A stretch of DNA of 64,000 bases from Robertmurraya_A mangrovi (GCF_034427655.1 NZ_JAXOFX010000006.1:124001-188000), one strand, 5' to 3'; positions 45,491 through 53,730 are shown, counted from the first letter of the stretch. Program-made: numbers and translations. The notes: a model not told the origin generated them from the letters alone.

Positions 45491-45613
45491 TTAATGTCCA
45501 ATAGAGTGTAGTATCTGACTAATACTCATAAGTTCCAAAGCTATCAATACACTTGAAAAAGCAATTACAATAAGGCATATAACTTTGATTAAATTATATT
45601 GTTTATCACTCAA
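45491..45613 (-). CDS. single-span small membrane protein, 40 aa
   Basis: TTG at 45613 after AGGGAGGGATATTAG. Span about 8-27; ends QILHSIGH. Flanked on both sides by element copies, so it is a minimal 'cassette'. Unknown function. Confidence 0.6.
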   Translation of the reverse strand: MSDKQYNLIKVICLIVIAFSSVLIALELMSISQILHSIGH

Positions 45614-45634
45614 CTAATATCCCTCCCTAATTCA

Positions 45635-45662
45635 TACAAATCCTGCTCCGTTAGTTGAGGTG
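45635..45662. repeat. dispersed element, palindromic site only
   Basis: ATACAAATC-CTGCTCC-GTTAGTTGAGG. No hairpin; it lies just 3' of the next leftward gene. Confidence 0.65.
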
Positions 45663-45670
45663 AAGTTCTT

Positions 45671-45802
45671 TTACTTTTCGTTCAACTGTTTTAGTAATTC
45701 AATGATTTTTTTATTTTGCTCTCTTGTTATTCTTATATTTATATCCATTGATATGCCTGTAACAACTAAAGCAATAATACTAATTGTGATAATAAACTCC
45801 AT
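45671..45802 (-). CDS. single-span small membrane protein, 43 aa
   Basis: ATG at 45802 after GAGAGGAGAAATAAT. N-terminal span (about 2-20), then a charged amphipathic helix NIRITREQNKKIIELLKQL. Similar in plan to the 58-aa protein at 43678. Confidence 0.65.
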   Translation of the reverse strand: MEFIITISIIALVVTGISMDINIRITREQNKKIIELLKQLNEK

Positions 45803-45847
45803 ATTATTTCTCCTCTCACCTTAACTAACCTATTAACATATAAAAAC

Positions 45848-45955
45848 CAATATACTCTTAAGTAACCTGATTCTTTACTTCCATAAAACAAGACACTAAT
45901 CCTTCTTGGATCAATGCCTGCATCTTTTTAGTAAAGCACCCGCTAGTTGAGTAAG
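45848..45955. repeat. dispersed element copy
   Basis: TTAAGTAAC-CTGATTC-TTTACTTCC, an imperfect hairpin around CACTAATCCTTCTTGGATCAATGC, then box GCACCCGCTAGTTGAG (45936-45951). Confidence 0.65.
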
Positions 45956-46004
45956 TAGATAAAAGAGCCAATACGTGATTACTCACTAATAATATTATTT
46001 TAGT

Positions 46005-46406
46005 TTAATATAAAACATTTTTTATAAAAAATGTCTTTGCCTCATTCGTGTGTTCTGTTTCAAAAATTTCTCCTTCTGAATCCAGAAAAATATAGTAAGA
46101 GGAAACATTGATCTTATATCGGTTATTGTAGAATCTATTGAATTCTTTAGTATTGTAAAGATTTAACGTTTGCATTTTATGTGGTGGTTTTGTGTCAAGA
46201 AAGTCGGGAAGCGTTTCAGTATAGTGATTATCTTGGCTTATAAAAAATACTGTATAAAATCCTTTGTCTGGTATATCCAGCTTATTTGGAAACACATTTG
46301 CAGTCTCTTTAACACAACCACTTAAACAGATTATACTTAGTAATATTAATAGTTTATTTTTCAATAGAAATGAATAATTACTATTTTTTATTTTTGTACT
46401 TATCAT
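46005..46406 (-). CDS. lipoprotein, 133 aa
   Basis: Signal sequence LLKNKLLILLSIICLSGC with a lipobox Cys, then a small soluble domain (GFYTVFFISQD, SSYYIFLDSEGEIFET). It overlaps the upstream membrane gene by 26 bases and has GGTGAAGT before its ATG. Unknown function. Confidence 0.7.
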   Translation of the reverse strand: MISTKIKNSNYSFLLKNKLLILLSIICLSGCVKETANVFPNKLDIPDKGFYTVFFISQDNHYTETLPDFLDTKPPHKMQTLNLYNTKEFNRFYNNRYKINVSSYYIFLDSEGEIFETEHTNEAKTFFIKNVLY

Positions 46407-46581
46407 ACTTCACCCAACCAGAAAAAATAATTACAGCAATTAACGGAAAATAGGAAGGTATCCAAAGGTAGTTTAGTGGTAAAAGGAAAAATAATATTAC
46501 TGAAAGCAATATTATTGGAAGCATCCAGATAAACCACAGTCTTACGTATTTATTGTTAAGGCTGAAGTCAAACCTCTCCAT
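46381..46581 (-). CDS. small membrane protein, 66 aa
   Basis: Two spans (about 13-34 and 38-56) and a basic C-terminus (KYDKYKNKK). Transcribed with the lipoprotein gene. Unknown function. Confidence 0.65.
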   Translation of the reverse strand: MERFDFSLNNKYVRLWFIWMLPIILLSVILFFLLPLNYLWIPSYFPLIAVIIFSGWVKYDKYKNKK

Positions 46582-47024
46582 TATTCATATTCCCCCTTCA
46601 TCTTATTTTATGGGAATATTCAAATAATTACCAAACATTTTCCGTTAACCTTCCCTTGAAAAGGGGACGATCTCTTCTAAAAGAATACACCCTTTGTGTA
46701 AAAAGGGAAGTTTGATTCCATAGTTTTGTTGGCTCTCTTCTAGGTTTAGAGGCTTTGTTTTAAGGTTTTTACCAGGTATTTTGTTCAGAGCCCCTCACTT
46801 TGATGGAGTGACAAAAGAGGTGGTATAGCACTCGCTCAAAACCTTCTTCGAATAGAGGGTAGACCTTTGGAGCCGGTGACGATACGGAAAAGGACTGGCC
46901 GGCTGCTTTAGAATTATCCTCTTGGATGTGCTGACAAGCTTCTATGAGTGGAATTCAAATAAGATAAAGAAATCAACTTTCTTCGTATGTAGAAAGTTGA
47001 TTTCATCTTTTATTGATTTGGTAA
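46582..47024. other. intergenic with GC-rich remnant
   Basis: Holds a decayed TCCGTTAACC box (46641), a GC-rich coding-like block (46790-46960), and the terminator of the next gene. In the GC-rich block several frames are open for 30-60 codons: on minus ...APKVYPLFEEGFERVLYHLF..., on + ...GGIALAQNLLRIEGRPLEP.... I cannot decide which is real; it may be a transposase remnant. Confidence 0.4.
46969..47004 (-). terminator. intrinsic terminator after GNAT gene at 47025
   Basis: 14-base stem GAAATCAACTTTCT with an eight-base loop, between the gene's stop and the GC-rich block. Leftward the arm ends GATTTCTTTATC. Confidence 0.75.
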
Positions 47025-47501
47025 TTAATTATTAAAAATATATCCTGTTGATTTCTCATATTTAAAAAGAATTAATTTGGAAGTAAGTTTAACTTCTTTC
47101 GTCTTTTTGTATCCAAACTTCTCATAAAAATGATGATTACGAAAACTTAGGAAAGGAGTATACAAGGTCCACAATTTTACATTAGGAAATTCTTTCTCAA
47201 GAAAATTCATAGCAGCTGTACCTAAACCTTTATTTTGAATAGATGGGTTAATAAATAATTTATCAATATGCATACGTTCATTATTCCCCCTCACATCAAT
47301 CGCTCCTATAATTTCCCGACCTTCTAAAATAGTATAATGATGATAGTTCAATATATTCTCCGTCAATTTTTCAATGGTTTCACAAGCTGGATTGGTTTCG
47401 TAATCCTCATACTTCTCCAAGTCCTCCTGAAATGCAGCTCTTTGAATGGGAAGTAAATCCTCGATATCATCTAAAATAGATTTTCTAAAAACAATTGGCA
47501 T
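47025..47501 (-). CDS. GNAT N-acetyltransferase
   Basis: 158 aa. MHIDKLFINPSIQNKGLGTAAMNFLE is the acetyl-CoA binding signature, followed by LWTLYTPFLSFRNHHFYEKFGYKK. AGGAGATTGATAT lies before the ATG. Substrate unknown. Confidence 0.85.
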   Translation of the reverse strand: MPIVFRKSILDDIEDLLPIQRAAFQEDLEKYEDYETNPACETIEKLTENILNYHHYTILEGREIIGAIDVRGNNERMHIDKLFINPSIQNKGLGTAAMNFLEKEFPNVKLWTLYTPFLSFRNHHFYEKFGYKKTKEVKLTSKLILFKYEKSTGYIFNN

Positions 47502-47559
47502 ATATCAATCTCCTAAAATCATAACTTTAGTATCTTACCTGATAAACTGTATTGTGTTA

Positions 47560-47640
47560 GCTATATTCAACACAAATAGCGTTAATCCTTCCTGGATCAA
47601 CGCACCCGTTAGTGTTAGTACAATCCTGCACAAACTTGTT
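47560..47640. repeat. dispersed element copy
   Basis: TATATTCAACAC, hairpin GCGTT-A-ATCC / GGAT-C-AACGC (47579-47603), then GCACCCGTTAGTGTTAGTACAA and CTGCACAAACTTG, keeping the downstream arm. It ends about 40 bases from the next gene's stop. Confidence 0.75.
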
Positions 47641-47679
47641 TTCATTTTGAAGAAACACCACTGTCGTATAAAACTATAT

Positions 47680-49221
47680 TTAATCTAACTTTTGGCACTG
47701 TTTTTGGGTTTCTTCTTGCGAAATATGTTTATCTATCTTTACATTCGTTACTTGTAACCCTGTTAGGTTAGAATCCCTTACAGAAAAAGTAAGTTTATCA
47801 AAATCTCCACCGTGGTGTCCTGCATAATTTAATGCACTGGCAAAAATGAAATGTCTCCTGGGATCCCCATCAATGGGTTCAATCTTAATTTTTGGACACA
47901 TAAAAAAGTCATCATAAGAAGGACCCAAATAATTTAAATAACGAGTAAACAATGCTTCTTCAAGCAATTCTTCTTTGGTAGGTCCGTTCAATTCTTTTCT
48001 CCACCCTACTACGAGCCAATCATATAGGGATTGGGACTTTATTTGCACTTTATGGCTATTCTCCGAAATGATTAATTCCCCATCTTTAGCTGTACAGGTT
48101 TTGCGTTTGTTTTCAAGTACACACTTATAAGCATGTTCAATGGTAATCACTTCATCATTTACTGTTTTTAATGTCAATTTATTGGATGGTTTCTCTAAAG
48201 ATACCTCAGTTGTTCCATTCACTTGGCTAGAAATATTAAGCCAGTGTACCACTTTTCTGAGTACACGTTCTTGAAACCCATCGTTGATACTGAATATACG
48301 CTGTTGCCCAGAATCATTTTCAGTTTTAATATTTTGAACCTCATAATGCTTTAATGAGTGCGTCATTAATTGTTCCAAAAAAGGAACCCTTTGTTTCTCC
48401 AGCTGATCACTTAATTTTTTAAAGTTTTCTACTGCATCGGATAATGATAATTGCTTTGCTAATGTAGTTCCTTTCTGTATAGAATCCCTAGCTTTTTCAA
48501 ATAAATTTGCCTTTATTTGAGCATCTGCAAGTGTGTACCAATAGAACCACGCATTCATTTTTGATATTTTCTCGTTATAAAATTTTTCAATTACAGGATA
48601 GTAACTAGAGTATAGATCTTTATCTAGAACTAATTTTTGTCCATACCACTTTAGAACATCTACAAAATAGGTATCTGCAATGTACCTTTGCCAAACAGCT
48701 ATACCAACTCTCTGATTACTTAATAGCTCCATCATATGATACGGAACTTCCGCTATCATCTTTAAAGAATTATGATTCCATTTAAAAATCTCTAGATTAT
48801 TTCCTGCTGAAGCACCAATTGTGACACCAAAGAGATACTCTTTAATACCATCACCAGTAATATCAGCAACACCAGAATAATCTAATCCTACCCCCTGTGT
48901 TTGGGTCTCCCAAGTCTTTTCCCATCTTTTATTTTGTTTTCTTAATACTATTACGCCATATTGTGAAGGATTTGGTTGTTCTTTTGCCTTAGTTTCAAAA
49001 GTAATAATAATCTCTTCTAGTCCATCTTGGTTAAAGTCATAAAACTGATATGGTTTAGTCGATTTAGGTTCTTCGGGACTTACCAGTTTTGAATTTGGTG
49101 GAAGAAACTCATTGATCATTTTCATTAGGTCTTTATTTAATTTTTCTTCAGCGTGAGTAGGAACTGACGAGAGATTTAAAATAACTGATACTAATATGGT
49201 GAATAATATGATTTCCTTCAT
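47680..49221 (-). CDS. secreted protein with VCBS/FG-GAP-like repeats
   Basis: 513 aa. Signal peptide ending SVPTHAEE, then Asp-rich repeat YDFNQDGLEEIIITFE and VADITGDGIKEYLFG, like calcium-binding beta-propeller blades, a helical middle (about 225-280) and a second domain with two Cys pairs. AAGGGGATTATTG precedes the ATG at 49221. It shares the repeat style with the next gene upstream (49385). Unknown function. Confidence 0.7.
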   Translation of the reverse strand: MKEIILFTILVSVILNLSSVPTHAEEKLNKDLMKMINEFLPPNSKLVSPEEPKSTKPYQFYDFNQDGLEEIIITFETKAKEQPNPSQYGVIVLRKQNKRWEKTWETQTQGVGLDYSGVADITGDGIKEYLFGVTIGASAGNNLEIFKWNHNSLKMIAEVPYHMMELLSNQRVGIAVWQRYIADTYFVDVLKWYGQKLVLDKDLYSSYYPVIEKFYNEKISKMNAWFYWYTLADAQIKANLFEKARDSIQKGTTLAKQLSLSDAVENFKKLSDQLEKQRVPFLEQLMTHSLKHYEVQNIKTENDSGQQRIFSINDGFQERVLRKVVHWLNISSQVNGTTEVSLEKPSNKLTLKTVNDEVITIEHAYKCVLENKRKTCTAKDGELIISENSHKVQIKSQSLYDWLVVGWRKELNGPTKEELLEEALFTRYLNYLGPSYDDFFMCPKIKIEPIDGDPRRHFIFASALNYAGHHGGDFDKLTFSVRDSNLTGLQVTNVKIDKHISQEETQKQCQKLD

Positions 49222-49294
49222 CAATAATCCCCTTTGTTTAGCTCATATTAAAGATTATTGTTTCCTGATTTTACCCTGAATATCAGTAACCTTA

Positions 49295-49352
49295 GTTCAA
49301 CTAACCTGCATCGTTAGTCCAACAAGATAAAGGCTGCCATTTTAGCAGCCCG
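49295..49352. repeat. dispersed element, complete palindromic site with terminator
   Basis: Best copy of the site: TTCAACTAAC-CTGCATC-GTTAGTCCAA (49297-49323), then hairpin GGCTGC/GCAGCC (49332-49350), which leftward runs into CTTTATC and should terminate the 49385 gene. Confidence 0.75.
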
Positions 49353-49384
49353 TCCTAAAGGGAAATCATTAGTAAGTTCACCGA

Positions 49385-50062
49385 TTAAAAATCTTTTAGT
49401 TGAAATTCAATTGATTTTGCTTGGTACATTTTATCGCGATATTCATAAGTGATAAGAATGCTACCAACAAATGCCCCAGGAGAAAATTGGGGATGCAATG
49501 TAGCAGTAAGTTTATTATTTTTCACTTCATACTTAATAATGCTCTCGAAGTTAATTTCATCAAATACCGTTTCAGGAAGAAGTTTTAATTCTTTAACATT
49601 AATTAAATATTGTTTCTTTCCGATGGTAATCTCTGCTTTGCTAGGAGTCAGGCTTGCTTTTATGTTTTTATTTACTATCGCCATTGGATGGTCAACAAGC
49701 ACTTCGCCAAACCGTTTATGATTAATATGGAATACACTAACTTCTTGGTCTAAGACACCAGTACCATAGTCTTTCGTCAAGATAATGATTAATTCTTTCT
49801 TTTCATCGTTATTAATGTCTTCGTAATATATTTCCGGGGCATATGTTGGATTGGTAGCATTCATCCAAAAAGGTCTTGAAAAAACTTTCCCCTTAAAATC
49901 AATTTTAAAGTCATAATATAAACCATCCATTTTCTTGGCATAAATAGTTATATTATCTTTATCAGATTTTGCTATCACAGTATATCCTGGAATTGTTGCT
50001 TCTGCTTTATTAGGGGCAACTACAAAAAGAATAGCTAATATTGAAACGATTAATATTTTCAT
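49385..50062 (-). CDS. secreted protein with VCBS-like repeat, 225 aa
   Basis: Signal peptide KILIVSILAILFVVAPNKAEA, then beta-rich sequence with YYEDINNDEKKELIIILTKDYG, like the downstream secreted protein. TGAGGTGTTAACCA precedes the ATG. Unknown function. Confidence 0.7.
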   Translation of the reverse strand: MKILIVSILAILFVVAPNKAEATIPGYTVIAKSDKDNITIYAKKMDGLYYDFKIDFKGKVFSRPFWMNATNPTYAPEIYYEDINNDEKKELIIILTKDYGTGVLDQEVSVFHINHKRFGEVLVDHPMAIVNKNIKASLTPSKAEITIGKKQYLINVKELKLLPETVFDEINFESIIKYEVKNNKLTATLHPQFSPGAFVGSILITYEYRDKMYQAKSIEFQLKDF

Positions 50063-50095
50063 TGGTTAACACCTCATTTTAGTGTTCCCAACCGA

Positions 50096-50128
50096 GTGTA
50101 TTCAACTATCTCTTCGTTAGTTGAATAA
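50096..50128. repeat. dispersed element, perfect 10-base inverted repeat
   Basis: TATTCAACTA and TAGTTGAATA are perfect complements around a short TCTCTTCGT-type spacer (about 50100-50127). It lies between divergent genes at 50062 and 50220, with no hairpin. Confidence 0.65.
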
Positions 50129-50219
50129 CAAATTAATTCGCTAATGGTATCGTGAGAGGATTATTTCCACCTAATTAAGAATATAAAGTAATAAAAGTCC
50201 GAAAATTGGAGTGTGAAAC

Positions 50220-50708
50220 ATGATACATGATATAAAAGAATATGTAAAATATTTAGATGGGGTTCATAAACGAACGATGCAATATTTGAAAACAATCCCT
50301 ATTGAACTCCTAGATTGGAAGCCTTCAGAAGATAAATTTTCTACAGGGGATTTATTGCGACATATCGCATCATCTCGATTGATGTTTCTAGGTATAATTG
50401 AACATGGTTATTGGACATACACTGGACATGATACAAGCAAGGGAGCAACTATTGAGGATATTTCAGGTTATTTAGAGGAATGTCAGTTTAAACTGACAGA
50501 GGGCCTATTAAAAGCTGGAAATGATGTATTGGCCAAAAAAGTTTTAACCCTTCATGGTCATGAAGTTAGTGCTTGGCGAATACTTATGGCAATTCCAGAA
50601 CATGAAATCCATCATCGTGGACAAATCTCTACTTATTTACAAATAAACAAAATTGAACCTCCTCAAATTTTCGGCTTAAAAATTGAGAATGTTAAAGCAA
50701 CATTATAA
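50220..50708 (+). CDS. DinB-family protein
   Basis: 162 aa four-helix DinB fold with three metal-type His: LLRHIASSR, and the pair in PEHEIHHRGQISTYL. Such enzymes are often bacillithiol transferases. GGAGTGTGAAAC precedes the ATG. One of few rightward genes in this stretch. Confidence 0.85.
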   Translation: MIHDIKEYVKYLDGVHKRTMQYLKTIPIELLDWKPSEDKFSTGDLLRHIASSRLMFLGIIEHGYWTYTGHDTSKGATIEDISGYLEECQFKLTEGLLKAGNDVLAKKVLTLHGHEVSAWRILMAIPEHEIHHRGQISTYLQINKIEPPQIFGLKIENVKATL

Positions 50709-50720
50709 TTTTATGAAAGA

Positions 50721-50755
50721 GCTTTGGAGATCACTATGTATCCAAAGCTTTATTT
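50721..50755 (+). terminator. intrinsic terminator of the DinB gene
   Basis: GCTTTGGA pairs with TCCAAAGC, followed by TTTATTTTAA. Confidence 0.75.
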
Positions 50756-50765
50756 TAATATCTTG

Positions 50766-50909
50766 TTATACAAAGCTCGCATTCCAACATTCACCTTTAT
50801 ATTTACTAGGGAGAACTTCTATATAACAAGAACCTTCAAGTGAATTGGCATCATAAATTATTTCAATCACATAATCACTCCCCCTTTTTTTCGAGGCAAA
50901 TTCCAACAT
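50766..50909 (-). CDS. hypothetical small protein, 47 aa
   Basis: ATG at 50909 after AAAGGGGGC. Soluble, with DYVIEIIYDANSLEGSCYIE and two Cys. It is in line with the 50938 gene (28 bases). No family recognised. Confidence 0.5.
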   Translation of the reverse strand: MLEFASKKRGSDYVIEIIYDANSLEGSCYIEVLPSKYKGECWNASFV

Positions 50910-50937
50910 AGCCCCCTTTAATGGACTAATCTAATGG

Positions 50938-51597
50938 TTACTTCTTAATAAATAGTGCTTTTAAAATTGTTTTTCCCATCCATTCGGTTTCTCTATGGAC
51001 GATTACCTTATCCAAAAAAGGAAAATCATTTGGAGTAACTGATAACTTTGCCAGTGGTCTTACTTTATCTTCAGATACCCACTCATCCCTAATACCACCT
51101 TGTCTAAAAAGATGCTTTGAAAAGAAATAAATGGTACCGTCTGTCCAAGGACTTCCTACATCATCATTATTTATAGAAAAATAATAATAACGTTTAATTC
51201 CTTTGTTAGTTGGTACAGTTAAACAAAGGTTTCTTATGGAACCTACATATCCTTTCCTATTTTTTACGGAAAAAAATAACGACCATACACCGTCAGTTGA
51301 GGCAAAAACAGCTTTGATAGGTTTACCATTGAAGAGCGAACTATTTCTTGGTTCAAATTCATTTATTAAAGAATTATTAGAGCCGTGCACTAATACATTT
51401 TTATTCTCAATAACATAGTTCAAAAATAAAAATAATGGGTATTTACTATAAAAAGGAATATAATTGCCGTCCCCTGCTTCTATGTATTTTTGATACATTT
51501 CATCAAACTCATTAATCGCTTCCTCAGGCAAATTTAACTCTTCTATTTTTAAGAGTTGGGTTTTATCGAGAATGAACTTTTTAATCATGCTCAGCAT
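50938..51597 (-). CDS. hypothetical protein, 219 aa, possibly ADP-ribosyltransferase-like
   Basis: The middle reads VLVHGSNNSLINEFEPR then GKPIKAVFASTDGVWSLFFSV; an HG(S/T) motif followed by an (A)T/S-D strand is a plan shared by ART-like and KptA-like folds. That comparison is only by eye. No signal or spans. AAGGGGGCATATATGA precedes the ATG. Confidence 0.6.
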   Translation of the reverse strand: MLSMIKKFILDKTQLLKIEELNLPEEAINEFDEMYQKYIEAGDGNYIPFYSKYPLFLFLNYVIENKNVLVHGSNNSLINEFEPRNSSLFNGKPIKAVFASTDGVWSLFFSVKNRKGYVGSIRNLCLTVPTNKGIKRYYYFSINNDDVGSPWTDGTIYFFSKHLFRQGGIRDEWVSEDKVRPLAKLSVTPNDFPFLDKVIVHRETEWMGKTILKALFIKK

Positions 51598-51870
51598 TCA
51601 TATATGCCCCCTTTGCATACTTGAAAAGATTCCGCTTTCGTCTTCAAACTTCCTTTAATTGAATAAAGACTATTCATCCATCCTTTATATATTTTAACAT
51701 AAATTACCTTTCTCCTTTGTAAAGGCTTTTATATTAACACTATAAATATCAACGGAAAATTCATATGAAATAATTGAGTGACAATCGTTGTCATTCTGTT
51801 AAACTCTATGCTAATTTGAATGTCAATACACTTACAAGTGAGACTTAAGCCCTTATATATTAAATTAAAA

Positions 51871-51906
51871 AACGAGTATAAAACCTTTGCGATTTCATAC
51901 TCGTTT
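51871..51906. terminator. hairpin, possible bidirectional terminator
   Basis: AACGAGTAT pairs with ATACTCGTT with additional AAA/TTT pairs inside. On either strand a run of A/T follows. Confidence 0.55.
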
Positions 51907-51980
51907 ACCTATGTTTTTTCTAATGCTTCTCCACATAATCTGATCTACTTAGACTAATGATTAGGCGCTTTCTTCTTCAT

Positions 51981-52048
51981 CCAGCTGTATATGTTTCAAT
52001 CTTTACTGCAGCAGTATAAATATCTTCTAAAAAGACTTTAGGCTCCCT
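51981..52048 (-). pseudogene. 68-base fragment of hepT
   Basis: Matches 6046-6113 at 66 of 68 positions, with the same orientation; covers the codons for EPKVFLEDIYTAAVKIETFTAG-like residues just after the hepT start. No antitoxin gene is near, so it is a displaced scrap, directly 3' of the GNAT gene. Confidence 0.85.
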
Positions 52049-52059
52049 TGTTTAAGAAG

Positions 52060-52647
52060 CTAAACTAGCTGTTTTTCAAAACAGAAACATTCATGAACTC
52101 GTTTAAACTTTTGTTTCATTCCATCTTTATCATCACCAACATAATGGGCAAAGGCTTGAACGGGATACAACTTTGGGATTTCAGTTTTTAAAACTCCCTT
52201 TAATTCTTCTCCATCATCAATAAATACATGTACATACGATTCTACCTTTTCAAACTGGTTATTCTCGTACCATTTATTTACCCATTCATCGTCCCTTGTC
52301 CATGCCTCAATACGGTTCAATCCAATCTCTTTAGATATTTTCTCAGCTTCTATTAGTAGTTTCTTACCAATTGCTCTTCTACGAAAATCTGGATGGACTG
52401 CTAGATGCCACATCATTCCACCAATACCTTCTCCTCTAGAACAAACTGTACCTTCTTGGATCTCATACTCAATATCTAATAATCCAACAATTTGATGATC
52501 AATCACTGCTACTAACTCAATAGATGGATTTTCATATTTTTCTTTTTCCTTTAGCACATGATCAAAATACGCAGTATCTAAAAAGGAAAGTATTCTACAG
52601 CGTACCCAACCCATTTCATCTTCTAGTCTATATCTTCTAATTTCCAT
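52060..52647 (-). CDS. GNAT N-acetyltransferase under a predicted attenuator
   Basis: 195 aa. HLAVHPDFRRRAIGKKLLIEAEK is the acetyl-CoA site; RIEAWTRDDEWVNKWYENNQF and the C-terminal PVQAFAHYVGDD region resemble Bacillus acetyltransferases of unknown or antibiotic-related substrates. AAGGAGAATATAAAT precedes the ATG. Upstream a 21-codon leader and a terminator (52685-52884) suggest induction by ribosome stalling. Confidence 0.85.
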   Translation of the reverse strand: MEIRRYRLEDEMGWVRCRILSFLDTAYFDHVLKEKEKYENPSIELVAVIDHQIVGLLDIEYEIQEGTVCSRGEGIGGMMWHLAVHPDFRRRAIGKKLLIEAEKISKEIGLNRIEAWTRDDEWVNKWYENNQFEKVESYVHVFIDDGEELKGVLKTEIPKLYPVQAFAHYVGDDKDGMKQKFKRVHECFCFEKQLV

Positions 52648-52715
52648 ATTTATATTCTCCTTAATGGTAAAAGTTGTTTATTCTGTTAGGAAGGATACTT
52701 GCCATTTCATATAAA

Positions 52716-52743
52716 AAGACCTCCGCAAATTAACGAAGGTCTT
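52716..52743 (-). terminator. attenuator terminator
   Basis: Ten-base stem (one G-U) with an eight-base loop and a T-run, placed between the leader peptide and the acetyltransferase gene in the same direction. Confidence 0.75.
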
Positions 52744-52770
52744 GTTTAGAAAATTAATATAAAAAATAAT

Positions 52771-52836
52771 TTACTCACTCAATGAGGGGGAAGAAACCAT
52801 CGTAAAAATTTGGGATATTTTATTAATCATTTTCAT
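52771..52836 (-). CDS. 21-aa leader peptide
   Basis: ATG at 52836 after GAAGGAGGGGATTTAG, stronger than the binding site of the structural gene. The peptide has a hydrophobic first half (KISQIFTMV) and a Ser/Pro end coded by TCTTCCCCCTCA. Its CCCCTC can pair with GAGGGG of its own binding site. Confidence 0.6.
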   Translation of the reverse strand: MKMINKISQIFTMVSSPSLSE

Positions 52837-53083
52837 CTAAATCCCCTCCTTCATTTCCTAAAATTTCCTAACAAAGTAATTATACACAAAAGTCTGAAAA
52901 AGGAATAGGTATTTTTTTTCAGAAAGCCTGTTTTCTAAAATATTGTGGTTTTCAAATAATGATTATAAGCTAAATGGGATTTTATGTTAAAATATAGATA
53001 CAGATGTTATTCAATTAAAGGCAGAAAAGTGTAATAAAGTTGGTGAATAGCTTTTAAACGTTGCTGTACAAGGAGGTTAAAAT

Positions 53084-53573
53084 ATGCCATTTCCTACGCA
53101 CATTGTATCCGCAGGTGGTTTTGTTGAAGATGGTGAAGGAAATATCCTTTTAGTAAAAACTCGTGATGGTGGTTGGGTTTACCCTGGCGGACAAGTGGAA
53201 GTTGGTGAAAACTTGATGGATGCTTTGGTACGTGAAATCAAAGAGGAAAGCGGGATTGACACTGCTATTAACTACTTAATTGGTATCTATTCTAATACAG
53301 GTATTTTTAAATGGGTATGATGGTGTGACAAATGTTCCTACACAAGTTATATTTGATTTCGTATGTAAACCTGTTGGTGGAGAGTTAGCTGTTTCCGAAG
53401 AAACAACCGATAGCCGTTGGGTAGCGAAAGATAAAGTTCTTGATTTTATCACACATCCAGCTATTCGCACTCGCTATCAAACTTATTTGGAGTTTAACGG
53501 AGTAGTAAATTACATAGATTATGTAACGAACCCTGAATTCATAATTAAAAACCAAACAGGTATATCGAAGTAG
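53084..53573 (+). pseudogene. Nudix hydrolase, frameshifted
   Basis: N-terminal half (to about 53300) has an intact Nudix box: GGQVEVGENL then LVREIKEESGI. The C-terminal half continues in another frame from about 53305 (NGYDGVTNVPTQVIFDF to 53573). One base is gained or lost in the A/T-rich TATTTTTAAATGGG. Restored, it would be a ~163 aa enzyme. CAAGGAGG precedes the ATG. Confidence 0.8.
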
Positions 53574-53633
53574 TTTTCTCGTTGTTAAACAAAGGGTGCT
53601 TTAATGGAACAAGCAGATACAAGCAATCCTAAT

Positions 53634-53668
53634 AACAGTTTCGTTTTTAAATAACGAAACTGTTTTTG
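53634..53668 (+). terminator. intrinsic terminator of the Nudix gene
   Basis: 12-base perfect stem AACAGTTTCGTT with a seven-base loop, followed by TTTGT. Confidence 0.85.
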
Positions 53669-53699
53669 TATGATTATACTAAAAAATTTGGCTTTTTCT

Positions 53700-53730
53700 T
53701 ATTCAAATAACCTGTACCGTTAGTTTTACA
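53700..53730. repeat. dispersed element, palindromic site
   Basis: ATTCAAATAAC-CTGTACC-GTTAGTTTTAC (53701-53729), 50 bases 3' of a leftward gene. Confidence 0.65.

Larger units (their letters stand above)
51598..52059. other. intergenic with hepT fragment
   Basis: No intact gene. Contains the hairpin at 51871-51906 and the duplicated hepT fragment at 51981-52048. Confidence 0.5.
52685..52884 (-). promoter_or_regulatory. predicted transcription attenuator of the GNAT gene
   Basis: Leftward order: extended -10 TATAAT at 52884-52879; GTTAGGAA at 52872-52865 near the transcript start; AAGGAGGGG and the 21-codon leader (52836-52771); hairpin AAGACCTTCG / CGGAGGTCTT at 52743-52716 followed by TTTTTATA; then TTCCTAAC at 52692-52685, perfectly complementary to the first element. 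The gene starts 38 bases later. Mutually exclusive folds are plausible but not computed. Confidence 0.6.

Noticed and set aside
45313..45504. 63-codon + frame
   Set aside because: Made largely of the dispersed element sequence; no binding site.
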